From Leptospira interrogans serovar Manilae (lineage in GTDB: Bacteria > Spirochaetota > Leptospiria > Leptospirales > Leptospiraceae): DNA of 64,000 nt. The stretch is from the NCBI GenBank assembly GCA_945887855.1, contig CAMCZP010000001.1, positions 1-64,000 on the forward strand, written 5' to 3'. Below are positions 29,478 through 38,402 of this stretch, piece by piece. The first letter of the stretch is position 1. Each line of letters opens with the position of its first letter. The notes beneath the pieces were generated by a model. It searched no databases. It was not told the origin of the DNA and worked only from the letters and a program-made list of their open reading frames with translations. The translations under genes were made by a program, and so were the position numbers.

Positions 29478-31199
29478 CTATTTTATTTTATTGGGTGTAA
29501 TAATAATTTCGACTCTTCTGTTGATGAGCCTATTCTTGTCTGAAGTATTCGGTTTGATTGGATTGAATTCTCCCATACCCGCCAGAGCAAACTGCTTTGG
29601 ATTGATTCCTTTTTCTTGTTTTAGAAATTCATAAACTGCAAATGCTCTCTCAAAAGATAAATGCCAATTATCAATAAATTTTTCATTGCTTATAGGAATA
29701 TTATCAGTATTTCCTTCTATATAAATCTTATTTTTATTATGTTTTCTTAGAGATAAACTAATTTTACTTAATACATTTTTCCCATACTCAAGTAGTGTTG
29801 CAGACCCTTTTTTAAACGTGATTGCATTGTTTAAATTGATAATAATAGAATCACCTTTTTTGGATACCGAGAGTTCACCTCTTTTTACTTCTTTTTCTAA
29901 AGTATCTTCTAATCTATTTTTTTCATAGTTCAACCTTTCAACTTCTTCAAGGTATTTGTTTTTTTCCTCATTGTATCTATCTTGAGCAGTTGCTAGATCG
30001 CCTAGGGCAGCTTCGTAATCTTTTCTCACATCTTCTAGTTCTGAGTTTATAGATTCATTTCTCTTTTTAAGTTCATCTAGTTCTTGTGTAATGGAAGTGA
30101 GTTGTTTTTCTAATTCTTCGATTCGGGTAAGATTTTGAGCAAGCATCAACTTAGATTGATTCAAGGATGTTCTATATGTTTTCCAATCTTCTTCTAAATT
30201 TGATTCCTGCTCTTTTAATATTGCCAATTTCTCTTCATCAATTTTTAATTCAGAGGATTTACTTTGTATTTCAGTTTTAAGTTCCCTATTTTTTTGATTG
30301 GAAATTTGGATTGTCTCATCTTTGAGTTGGTTGAGATTTTTTATAAGGTTGGTCTGCTCTGTTTCCAATTCGCGAATGGTTTTTTCAAGCTGGGATACAT
30401 AGTCTTCAGGAATTGTATTTAGGGGCATCATAAGAGGAGTAGGAGAATTTTTTGCAGATGCAATTTCTTCCATGAGAGTATTCTTTTCTGCATTTAGAGA
30501 TTGGATAGTTTTCTCTAATCCTTTTATTTTGGTTTCCATATCAAGATTTCGCGAAAGTTGCGATTTTGATTCATCAGAAGCCTTCAAAAGTTGAGATTTT
30601 TCCGTTTCTAAATTTTTAATTTTTGATTCTAACTCCGCCACCTGGGCTAATTTTTTTTCCGCGGCATCTTTCTGAGATTTGGCTGTTGCAATCTCTTTTT
30701 CAAGGGATGCTATTTTTGCTTTATACCCATCAGACTGGGCAGCAATTTCTTTTGCTTTGGAGTATTCTGCATTTAGAGTATCCAGATTGGTTCTTAAAGT
30801 AGAAATCTCTTTCTCTAAGAGGCTAGTATTTCTTTTATTTGCTTCTATTTCTCTTAGGAGAGCTTCAGACTTTTCTTCCGATTCCTTAATTTTTTTTTGT
30901 AACTCCAAGGACTCTTTATTTGTCTCTTCTGTGAGAAGGGAACGGGTATTTTTATTTTTGAGGAGTTCGTTGTATTTCTCTGTTATGACTCTTTTTTTCT
31001 CTAGAAGTTCATTGTATTCTGATTTCCAATAGAAGAGGATGGCGTCTTTTTCGCCTTCTTTTGGATCTAAGCTATCTAGATCACTTGAAAACAGTGCGAT
31101 TGTGAAAAAAAACAGAAAAGAAAAAATGGAGAATAAATTCAGGTTAGAAATGGATCTAAAGTCCAAGAATATTGAGGAAATATTTATCATAGGGGTCAC
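29478..31199 (-). CDS. OmpA-domain protein with a long coiled coil (paralogue)
   Basis: A 573-residue protein with the same plan as its downstream neighbour: signal anchor (about 15-40), a shared motif after it (FYWKSEYNELLEKK here, FYYRSEYRELLKKK there), a coiled coil to about 430, and an OmpA domain (YIEGNTDNIPISNE, NRLINRRVEIIITP). The pair is a tandem duplication with unequal coil lengths. The start codon may be GTG 31199 or ATG 31190; neither has a clear Shine-Dalgarno. The two could form hetero-oligomers spanning the periplasm. Confidence 0.88.
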   Translation of the reverse strand: MTPMINISSIFLDFRSISNLNLFSIFSFLFFFTIALFSSDLDSLDPKEGEKDAILFYWKSEYNELLEKKRVITEKYNELLKNKNTRSLLTEETNKESLELQKKIKESEEKSEALLREIEANKRNTSLLEKEISTLRTNLDTLNAEYSKAKEIAAQSDGYKAKIASLEKEIATAKSQKDAAEKKLAQVAELESKIKNLETEKSQLLKASDESKSQLSRNLDMETKIKGLEKTIQSLNAEKNTLMEEIASAKNSPTPLMMPLNTIPEDYVSQLEKTIRELETEQTNLIKNLNQLKDETIQISNQKNRELKTEIQSKSSELKIDEEKLAILKEQESNLEEDWKTYRTSLNQSKLMLAQNLTRIEELEKQLTSITQELDELKKRNESINSELEDVRKDYEAALGDLATAQDRYNEEKNKYLEEVERLNYEKNRLEDTLEKEVKRGELSVSKKGDSIIINLNNAITFKKGSATLLEYGKNVLSKISLSLRKHNKNKIYIEGNTDNIPISNEKFIDNWHLSFERAFAVYEFLKQEKGINPKQFALAGMGEFNPIKPNTSDKNRLINRRVEIIITPNKIK

Positions 31200-31513
31200 T
31201 TTTTAATACATAATTACTGCCTTTGCTCTCATCGTCAAGAAAGAAGTTAAATGTATTTACTGTTATATTGGTGTATATTCTTTCAAAATAGTAAGTTTAT
31301 AGCATTCTTTTTTCAACTATAGACTGGCTGAGTAGATTTTTTAAATTAGCAGGTAACAAATTCTGAAATTCTTAAAAGAATTTTTGGAAATAAAAATTCT
31401 TTTTATTGTGATGGGTTTTCATAATTTGTGAAATGTTGATAGACTAAATAGTAGGAATAGTCCCGAGATGAGAGTAAGTCAAGAGTCCGCCATTTAAAGG
31501 GGTTAAAAAAGGT
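31200..31513. other. Intergenic region between divergent OmpA-like and MORN genes
   Basis: 314 bp, AT-rich, without a convincing gene. It must hold both divergent promoters. It contains a small perfect palindrome AAATTCTT-AA-AAGAATTT (31366-31383) of unknown role. No RNA gene is recognised. Confidence 0.5.
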
Positions 31514-32935
31514 ATGAATATGGTAATCTTTATATTATCACCCTTGGCATATAAAATTTCTAAGATTTCATTTTTGACTACCATGATCATATTACTTTTT
31601 TCTTTGGATATATTCGCAGATGAGTGTATCTCAGGTAAATGCACCAATGGTGTTGGGACTTATCTATATTCTAATGGAACAAAGTACGTGGGCTCTTTTA
31701 AGAATGGAAAGCTTCAAGGCAAAGGTACGCTTTTTTTCGCAAATGAAAATGACTCTGATGACAAAGAGAGTTCTAACAAATATGCCTATGCAGAAAAGTA
31801 TATCGGTGAATTTAAAGAAGGAAAACTTTTTGGTCAGGGAATGTTAATATTTCAAAATGGAAATAAATATGAGGGAGAATTTGTAGACGATACCTTCAAC
31901 GGAAAGGGTACTTACACATACGCTTTGGGATCTAAATATTCAGGAGAGTTTAAAAATGATCTAAAGCACGGTAAGGGAACCTTTACCTATGCAAACGGTG
32001 AAAAATATGAGGGAGAATTTAGAAATGACCTCATAGAAGGAAATGGCACATACACCTACCTATCAGGTGATAAGTATATGGGATCCTTTAGTGAAGGGAA
32101 AAAAAATGGTTTTGGAACATATAATTTTTCTGACGGAAAAACATATACAGGTGAATTTAAATCAGACCAAAAAGAAGGAAGAGGAATATTCTTATTCCCG
32201 AATGGAACGCGATATGATGGGGAATTTAAAAATGATAAATACGATGGTGATGGAACTATAGTCTATCCTAATGGAACAAAATATTCAGGTCAGTTCAAAG
32301 AATATAAATATGAAGGTCAGGGGAAACTATATTTTCCATCCGGAACGTCTTACACTGGAGAATTTAAAGATAATAAATTTGATGGTAAAGGAATTTATTT
32401 GTTTTCAACAGGTAAGAAGTATGATGGGGACTTTAAAGAAGGTAAGTTTGAAGGCAATGGTGTGTATACATATCTAAATGGAGATAGATATGTGGGTGGT
32501 TTTAAGAACGGGAAATTTGAGGGAAGGGCTACAGTTTTTTTAGCAAAAGGCGGAAAGTACGAAGTAGAGTTTAAGGATGGTAAGTTTAACGGACATGGCA
32601 CTGTAACATATCCAAATGGTGATAGGTATGTTGGTGAATTTAAAGATGGCAAGAGAAGTGGAAAAGGAGTCCTTACTTTTAAGGATGGCGGAGAATATTC
32701 AGGTGAATTTAAGGATGATGTATCACACGGTAAGGGAACATTAATGTATAGTGATGGTGTTGTGTACGACGGATATTTTGATATGGATAAATTTCATGGT
32801 CAGGGAATTATGTATGGTGCAAATGGCGAAGTTATTTATGGAGGTAGGTGGATAAATGGAGATCCTGCCGACGATAAAAAAGCCCAAAAGTTTTTGGAAA
32901 ATTACAAACCACTGGATTCTAAAGAAAATAATTAA
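31514..32935 (+). CDS. Exported MORN-repeat protein 1
   Basis: A 473-residue protein with an N-terminal signal (ending around LDIFADE), the motif CISGKCTNGVG, and about 17 MORN-type repeats of 23 residues (Y-x-G-E-F-K-x-x-x-x-x-G-K-G-x-x-x-Y-x-x-G-x-x), one of which carries a 15-residue Ser/Asp-rich insertion near residue 85. MORN repeats form elongated beta-sheets that bind lipids or proteins. The signal implies a periplasmic or surface location rather than the cytoplasm. It is the first of three tandem MORN genes. Confidence 0.9.
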   Translation: MNMVIFILSPLAYKISKISFLTTMIILLFSLDIFADECISGKCTNGVGTYLYSNGTKYVGSFKNGKLQGKGTLFFANENDSDDKESSNKYAYAEKYIGEFKEGKLFGQGMLIFQNGNKYEGEFVDDTFNGKGTYTYALGSKYSGEFKNDLKHGKGTFTYANGEKYEGEFRNDLIEGNGTYTYLSGDKYMGSFSEGKKNGFGTYNFSDGKTYTGEFKSDQKEGRGIFLFPNGTRYDGEFKNDKYDGDGTIVYPNGTKYSGQFKEYKYEGQGKLYFPSGTSYTGEFKDNKFDGKGIYLFSTGKKYDGDFKEGKFEGNGVYTYLNGDRYVGGFKNGKFEGRATVFLAKGGKYEVEFKDGKFNGHGTVTYPNGDRYVGEFKDGKRSGKGVLTFKDGGEYSGEFKDDVSHGKGTLMYSDGVVYDGYFDMDKFHGQGIMYGANGEVIYGGRWINGDPADDKKAQKFLENYKPLDSKENN

Positions 32936-32943
32936 GTAAAGCG

Positions 32944-33759
32944 ATGAAAAATCTCTTCTTCTATTTGTTTTTGGATAGATCTATAAAAAAGGGTAAACTT
33001 GAAATATTCTTGCTTACTTTAAATAGTAAATATAAGAACTATATTTTAAACTGGATCCATTTAAAAATAATAATAAAATATATAAATATTATCTCAAGCT
33101 ATATATTAGAATATACTAATAAATTAAGTAGGACATTCTTATATAGAGTAGTTATATTTTCCAAGCCTTCTGAAAAATACAAAAAAATTTCTATTTTCCC
33201 TAAAGGAACGTCTGGGCTATTTTTTTTATCATTACTTTTTTTTAAAATATCATTATCTGCAGGAGAGTGTATACAGGGAGATTGTATAAATGGAGAAGGT
33301 ACTATGAAATTTGCAAATGGTGATTCGTATACAGGAACATTTAAAGATGAAAAAAAAATTGGTTATGGTATTTATACATTTAGTAATGGTGAAAGGTATG
33401 AAGGTGAATTCCAGGCTGATTTTCCTAATGGAAAAGGCACTGCTTTTTTAGGCAATGGGAATGTTTATACTGGGTATTTTATCAATAATGTTCCGGATGG
33501 AAAAGGAAAAATGGTTTTTAATAATGGAAATATCTATGATGGTGAATGGAAAAGAGGTGTTAGGGAGGGAAGGGGAACTATGTCGTACGTAGATGGAAGT
33601 ATTTATACAGGAGAATGGAAATCAAATAAAAAGTCAGGCTATGGTACATTTAAAAAATCAATTATAGTAGGCATCCAAACCCCAAGTATGCCTTTGCCAA
33701 CAAGACCATTGAGAAAGGTTATTGAATCACAATTTTGGATCACTAAAATTCAAAACTAA
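32944..33759 (+). CDS. MORN-repeat protein 2 with a long atypical N-terminus
   Basis: A 271-residue protein. The first 80 or so residues are Ile/Lys/Asn-rich, from very AT-rich DNA, and precede a signal-like core (GLFFLSLLFFKISLSA). Then comes CIQGDCINGEG, with five MORN repeats. The last 35 residues (after GYGTFKKS) do not fit the repeat, suggesting truncation or a replaced end. No ATG, GTG or TTG lies just before the signal core in frame, so the ATG at 32944 is the likely start. It may be a decaying copy of its neighbours. Confidence 0.7.
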   Translation: MKNLFFYLFLDRSIKKGKLEIFLLTLNSKYKNYILNWIHLKIIIKYINIISSYILEYTNKLSRTFLYRVVIFSKPSEKYKKISIFPKGTSGLFFLSLLFFKISLSAGECIQGDCINGEGTMKFANGDSYTGTFKDEKKIGYGIYTFSNGERYEGEFQADFPNGKGTAFLGNGNVYTGYFINNVPDGKGKMVFNNGNIYDGEWKRGVREGRGTMSYVDGSIYTGEWKSNKKSGYGTFKKSIIVGIQTPSMPLPTRPLRKVIESQFWITKIQN

Positions 33760-33817
33760 GATGTTCTCCTAAATATATACTAATCTTAATATTGTCCTAT
33801 ACTTTATAATTATAATC

Positions 33818-35269
33818 ATGTTTAAAAAAACTAAAATTATACTATTATTTTTTTCATTTATGGCGTTCCTGCAAAAAGTCAGTTTTTGCAATTTTATTTG
33901 CAACAATCCTAGGCTTTTTTCCGCCTGTCGGCGGAAAAAGATAGTTATTGCAGTTGCGTCATTTATTACTTCTTTTTCTGTACTACCAAATTGTGTTACA
34001 GGGGATTGTATTAGTGGAATTGGAACCAAGATATTTTCGGATGGTGGAAAATATTCAGGCCAGTGGTATGGTGGAATGAAAAATGGAAGAGGCGTCTATT
34101 TTTTCCCAAATGGAGACATCTATGAAGGCGGCTGGAAAGATAATAAAATGAGTGGACAGGGAAATTTTTCTTTTTCAATCGGAGGGAATTTCCAGGGTAA
34201 CTTTCTTAACAATGAGATGAATGGTCTTGGTGTTTACACGTATCCTGAAGGTCATACGTATAAAGGTGAATTTAAAAACAATAAGCGTAATGGTAAAGGA
34301 TTTTACATATTCAATGATAGAGATGAGTATGAGGGGTATTTCCAGGATGATAAAATTTATGGAAAAGGGATTTATCGATATTCAAATGGAGATATCTACG
34401 AAGGAAATTTTGTAAATGATTTGTACCATGGACAGGGTAAACTTAAGTATGCTAATGGGGATGCTTATGATGGCTCATTTCAGGAAGGAATCAAAGAAGG
34501 TTTAGGATCATACGTATTTGCTAATAAAAGTAAATACACGGGTGAGTTTTATAGAGATAAAATTCACGGAAAAGGAAAGTTTGAATTTCCAAATGGGGAT
34601 AAATATGAAGGAAATTTTGCAAATAACAAATTTTCAGGAGAGGGAGTTTATACATTTACTTCTGGAGTGAAGTACTCTGGAAATTTCCAAGATGATCAAT
34701 ACAATGGAAAAGGTCTTAAAATCAACACAGATGGCTCAAAATATACAGGAGATTTTCGAGAAGACCAATACAACGGAAAAGGAATTATATCTTACCAAAA
34801 TGGAGATACATACCAAGGAGAATTTGTAAAGGGAATTTACCAGGGTAAAGGAACATTGACCTTTGCTTCTGGGGATGTATACATTGGAGAATTTTCCAAT
34901 GGAAAACGAAATGGCACAGGAATATATAAATATGTAAATGGGGATAGGTATGAGGGTGAATTTAAGGAAGATAAATTCAATGGAAAAGGAAATTTTTTCT
35001 TCTCGGATGGAAGTAGGTATGAAGGAGGATTTGAAAATGACAAATACAAAGGGAAGGGGACATATATATATCCTAAAGGAGATAAATATGAAGGTGAGTT
35101 TTTAGATGACATGAGACATGGCATGGGAGTATACGTTTCTACAGATGGTTCAAAATATACAGGTGAGTATAAAAAAAACAAGAAAGATGGTCCTGGTATT
35201 CTGACCGATAAAGATGGTAACGTGATATACAAAGGTCAATGGGTAAATGGAGAGCAATCTTCTAAATAA
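33818..35269 (+). CDS. Exported MORN-repeat protein 3 with a palindromic element in its signal peptide
   Basis: A 483-residue protein: MFKKTKIILLFFSF, an inserted segment encoded by the repeat at 33862-33963, then FITSFSVLPNC and CISGIG, followed by about 17 MORN repeats of 23 residues. Deleting the insert joins the two hydrophobic pieces into a normal signal peptide. The paralogue at 31514 has no such insert, so insertion after gene duplication is the simplest reading. The mature start motif C-x2-G-D/K-C-x2-G is shared by all three MORN proteins. Confidence 0.88.
   Translation: MFKKTKIILLFFSFMAFLQKVSFCNFICNNPRLFSACRRKKIVIAVASFITSFSVLPNCVTGDCISGIGTKIFSDGGKYSGQWYGGMKNGRGVYFFPNGDIYEGGWKDNKMSGQGNFSFSIGGNFQGNFLNNEMNGLGVYTYPEGHTYKGEFKNNKRNGKGFYIFNDRDEYEGYFQDDKIYGKGIYRYSNGDIYEGNFVNDLYHGQGKLKYANGDAYDGSFQEGIKEGLGSYVFANKSKYTGEFYRDKIHGKGKFEFPNGDKYEGNFANNKFSGEGVYTFTSGVKYSGNFQDDQYNGKGLKINTDGSKYTGDFREDQYNGKGIISYQNGDTYQGEFVKGIYQGKGTLTFASGDVYIGEFSNGKRNGTGIYKYVNGDRYEGEFKEDKFNGKGNFFFSDGSRYEGGFENDKYKGKGTYIYPKGDKYEGEFLDDMRHGMGVYVSTDGSKYTGEYKKNKKDGPGILTDKDGNVIYKGQWVNGEQSSK
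33862..33963 (+). repeat. In-frame palindromic repeat element, copy B
   Basis: A 102-bp element matching copy A. Two clear hairpins are present: TGCAAAAA / TTTTTGCA at 33870-33890, and a perfect 10-bp stem TTTTTCCGCC / GGCGGAAAAA at 33916-33939 with a TGTC loop. The ends show weak inverted similarity (GGCGTTCCTGC against the complement of GCAGTTGCGTC, 7 of 11). It is read in the same frame as copy A (A-F-L-Q-K-V-S-F-C to RRKKIVIAVAS). Confidence 0.87.
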
Positions 35270-35300
35270 AATATATCCATTTTAATGGGGGAAGTCAGAA

Positions 35301-37193
35301 ATGACAAAATTTAATAACACCGATATCCGAAACGGTCTTATGGTAAATATAGATGACGTATATATCTTTCCAATAAGTGAGAATGTATACTCTTATTTGG
35401 AAAAAATATGGTCTTCATTTGTAAATAAGATGGTTGCGCTAACTTTCCCTAATGATGAAAACATCTTTGATCATTCTGTTTTTGAAGTAATACAAGGCAT
35501 AGACACTAAAATCGTAGCTTCTTCTACGCATTTCAAAATGAAAGAAATGATTGGAAATAAAGTAAATAAAGATATCCAAGAGTTCATAAGTAAGACAAGA
35601 TCTATTCCTCTTTCAGATGAAAAAAATGAATCTTCTAAAATATTAAAAAAAGCAGTCCTTTCTTATAGCCATATGAATAGGCCTTCCGTAGAAATTATCA
35701 ATCTCCGAAGCGATGATAGGGTTCACCCCAATTTAAAAAATTTACTTACTGAAACAATGAGATACGCTATAGGTATACCATTGATTGTAAAAGAAAATCC
35801 AATTGGTATTTTATGGGGAATCAAAAGAAAAAAGCTTACGGAAGATCAAAAAAGAGACCTCACTCTGCAGCTACATACATTATTTGATGTAATTGAATAT
35901 ATAGTTGCTTTAGAAGTAGATCGAAAAGGAGATCCATACTTTGCAAGGAAAAATATAGAAAAATCAGACACAACTTCTTCCATTCATCATTTACTCTATA
36001 CATTGCAAAAAGGTCAGAGAGATCCTGTTACTTCAATTGTAGCACATTCCCATGTTTATAATATGATGTATAGATTGGATGCAAGTTATATTGTTCCTAC
36101 TACTGGTGGTTACTCGGTTAGTCTCAAGCATATTGCCCCTGAGCAATTAAATGAAAAGAAAATAGTCATTTTGATGATTCCAGGATTTTTTTGTAGGCGT
36201 TCTGTGATGGATAAGCTCTCTAGAGAGATGGCACTTCGATATGGATATAGAGTCTATTCTATGGATATGAGGGGAAGATCGCGATACACTCTACCCCCTG
36301 ATGGAAAAAGAACCAGCTGGACTATGGATGACTATATCCAGGATGACTTTCCTGCAGTTCTTCAATGGATCAAAAGCCAACATCCCGATGAAGATGTAGT
36401 AGTCATGGGTCACAGTATGGGAGGAATGATTCCCCGGTTTTACACAGCAGCTTATGATCGAATAATCAGTATGCCAGGGAAAGAAGATAGAATCAATCCT
36501 CACAATCTAATCAAAGGAATAATATCTATAACTTCACCTAACTACATCAATTTAGATTCACCACTCTTTGGATTGGATATTATTAAAAATGGGTTTAAAT
36601 TTTTTAGCAATCGTATGGTCTATGATATGCTCTTTAATATTGTTTCCTTCCCTGTAAAAAATACTCTCACAACAATTGATCTGAATAGTTTTTTTAAATT
36701 TATATTAAACCTTCATTCTTCTTTACGCCAATTCTCATTCCAGATCAGCACAAAGATTGTTAATCTAAATGATTTTGTGGGGTACAAGCAAATCACCCCT
36801 CCTGAATGGTACTTTATGGTTGAAGATGTATTTTGTGAAGAATCAATTAAAGTGATACTTCAATTTATTCGTTCACAGCTTTCTCACGAAAACGGATTTT
36901 ACTCTTATGATGGGGATTTAAATTATACTAAAGAGATGGAAAAATTAAATACTCCTGTATTCTCAATTGCGGGTACTTTAGATAAAATTGTTCCTCTATC
37001 TACAATAGAGGATATCATGGAGCTTCCCATTCCCAATAAAAAACTGGAGACTTTTGAACAAGGTCATCTTGGAATTATTTTTCACCAAGAAACAGTAAAT
37101 AAAATCTGTAAGCTTACGGATGATTGGATTGATAGTTTGTCTAATAATGAAAAGTCTGTAGATGTAGATGGTAAAATTGCAGCCATTATCTAG
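35301..37193 (+). CDS. Alpha/beta hydrolase with an N-terminal GAF-like domain
   Basis: A 630-residue protein without a signal peptide, so cytoplasmic. Residues of about 30-205 look like a GAF-type sensory domain (IPLIVKENPIGILWGIKRKK near 155-180). The hydrolase domain starts near 285 (IVILMIPGFFCRRSVMDKL) and has the nucleophile elbow GHSMGG near 371, a catalytic Asp candidate in GTLDKIVPLS near 555 and the His in EQGHLGIIFH near 590. A lipase or esterase controlled by a small ligand is plausible. GGGGGA precedes the ATG. It follows the MORN genes by 31 bp. Confidence 0.83.
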   Translation: MTKFNNTDIRNGLMVNIDDVYIFPISENVYSYLEKIWSSFVNKMVALTFPNDENIFDHSVFEVIQGIDTKIVASSTHFKMKEMIGNKVNKDIQEFISKTRSIPLSDEKNESSKILKKAVLSYSHMNRPSVEIINLRSDDRVHPNLKNLLTETMRYAIGIPLIVKENPIGILWGIKRKKLTEDQKRDLTLQLHTLFDVIEYIVALEVDRKGDPYFARKNIEKSDTTSSIHHLLYTLQKGQRDPVTSIVAHSHVYNMMYRLDASYIVPTTGGYSVSLKHIAPEQLNEKKIVILMIPGFFCRRSVMDKLSREMALRYGYRVYSMDMRGRSRYTLPPDGKRTSWTMDDYIQDDFPAVLQWIKSQHPDEDVVVMGHSMGGMIPRFYTAAYDRIISMPGKEDRINPHNLIKGIISITSPNYINLDSPLFGLDIIKNGFKFFSNRMVYDMLFNIVSFPVKNTLTTIDLNSFFKFILNLHSSLRQFSFQISTKIVNLNDFVGYKQITPPEWYFMVEDVFCEESIKVILQFIRSQLSHENGFYSYDGDLNYTKEMEKLNTPVFSIAGTLDKIVPLSTIEDIMELPIPNKKLETFEQGHLGIIFHQETVNKICKLTDDWIDSLSNNEKSVDVDGKIAAII

Positions 37194-37481
37194 AGTAGGT
37201 TTTCCATTTTAAAGTCAACTTTATCGCAACTCAATACCTATCTTTTTCCACTAGTGGGTCGAAAAAAGCCTCGGAGTTTTGTATATAAAATTACAAAAAC
37301 AGACTTTTTACAGAATCCCCATGAATAATTATGTTTTTTTTTATATAATTTTTGATTTCTTTACGTAAATAGTAATAACTGCACTTTTAGAGGTAGTCTA
37401 ATTTATGGTTTGTATTGTTCGATATTCAATACACTTGTATGACACTTTAGATGCAGAAAAAATAGATTACGGAAGGGATTT

Positions 37482-37670
37482 ATGTTATTTGGCGAAGAAC
37501 TCATCGCTCAGGGATTAATAAATAAGGAGCAGTTGGAAGAATCTTTAAAAATTCAAAAGCAATTTCCTGAAAAAAAATTAGGCGAAATCATGATAGAAAT
37601 GAAGTATATAAATATTGACCAAATGATTTCCGTTGTTAAAAAACAACTGAATGATGCTGGAATTCCATGA
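37482..37670 (+). CDS. Small stand-alone MshEN-like domain protein
   Basis: A 62-residue protein behind a good Shine-Dalgarno (GGAAGGG). The pattern L-F-G-E-E-L-I-A-Q-G-L-I-N-K-E-Q-L, then KKLGEIMIEMKYI, matches the N-terminal half-unit of type II secretion/pilus ATPases (MshEN/GspE-N), a c-di-GMP-binding fold in some members. Here it stands alone with a single helical unit, so a role as an adaptor or decoy is inference. The 288 bp before it hold no gene that I can support. Confidence 0.65.
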   Translation: MLFGEELIAQGLINKEQLEESLKIQKQFPEKKLGEIMIEMKYINIDQMISVVKKQLNDAGIP

Positions 37671-37776
37671 AGTTGGCTTCTGATTTTGTTCTAAAATCAT
37701 AATGAGACATAAATAATGATAAAGGATTTGGAATAAATCCCGAAGATAGAAGAAAATCCCCTAAAAAGAGAAATAC

Positions 37777-37992
37777 ATGGATCAAAAAGCCAATCAGTTT
37801 AAAAAAGTACTATCACGTTATGTAAATTATAGAGGTATCGATATTATATTGTACCTCAAAGATGGATCTGTCGTAGAATTAGATAAAAATAGAAGAATAG
37901 AAGGGGAATGCGTTATTAAAAATGAACGAGAAGGTGTCATTTCTAGAATTGAACTTTCCGATATTTTAAAGGCAGATTTCTACGCTGCTTAA
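37777..37992 (+). CDS. Small conserved-looking protein, possibly Sm-like
   Basis: A 71-residue protein: an amphipathic N-terminal helix (FKKVLSRYVNYRG), then five predicted short strands (DIILYLKDGSVVEL, ECVIKN, GVISRIEL, ILKADF). The layout recalls Sm/Hfq-like barrels, but Hfq signature residues such as the Y-K-H motif are absent. The function is not recognised. It lies between the MshEN-like gene and rpsU. Confidence 0.6.
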   Translation: MDQKANQFKKVLSRYVNYRGIDIILYLKDGSVVELDKNRRIEGECVIKNEREGVISRIELSDILKADFYAA

Positions 37993-38161
37993 TTTTTTTT
38001 TATTGTTGTAAACTCCCAATTAAAAAATTTAGTATATAGCTACTTTTGTTTTCAGAATATCTGTGGATTCAGGTATTCTTTAAAACTGCAAAATATGTAT
38101 TTGGAATCTATACTCTGCATGTTACATTTACAAAGTTAGCCAAAATTCCCAAGGAGAGAGA

Positions 38162-38371
38162 ATGGTAGGGATTATCATCAAAGAAGGAGAGTCAATTGAA
38201 GCTGCTCTCAGAAGATTTAAACGTGACTGTGCAAATGCAGGAATATTGAGTGAGATTAAAAAAAGAGAACACTACGAAAAACCTAGCCTTGTTAGAAAAA
38301 AAGCAATCGATACTGCAAGAAGAAAAAGAGATAAGAAAAAACGAATTTTTGCAAAGAAAGAGCGAGTTTGA
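38162..38371 (+). CDS. rpsU: 30S ribosomal protein S21
   Basis: 69 residues with the S21 pattern: [30 protein letters not shown] and a basic tail [12 protein letters not shown]. It assists mRNA binding on the 30S subunit. A strong Shine-Dalgarno (AAGGAGAGA) is present. It heads the block rpsU-yqeY-dnaG-rpoD, the classical macromolecular-synthesis arrangement. Confidence 0.97.
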   Translation: MVGIIIKEGESIEAALRRFKRDCANAGILSEIKKREHYEKPSLVRKKAIDTARRKRDKKKRIFAKKERV

Positions 38372-38402
38372 TCCATTCTGTTGACCATCATTCCCTAGTT
38401 CT

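Noticed and set aside
31620..32652. Open frames on both strands inside the MORN genes
   Set aside because: The 69-bp repeat period keeps other frames open by chance; only the main frame encodes the repeat and a signal peptide.
31514..35269. Possible CRISPR-like array because of regular short repeats
   Set aside because: The repeats are contiguous 69-bp coding units with no spacers.
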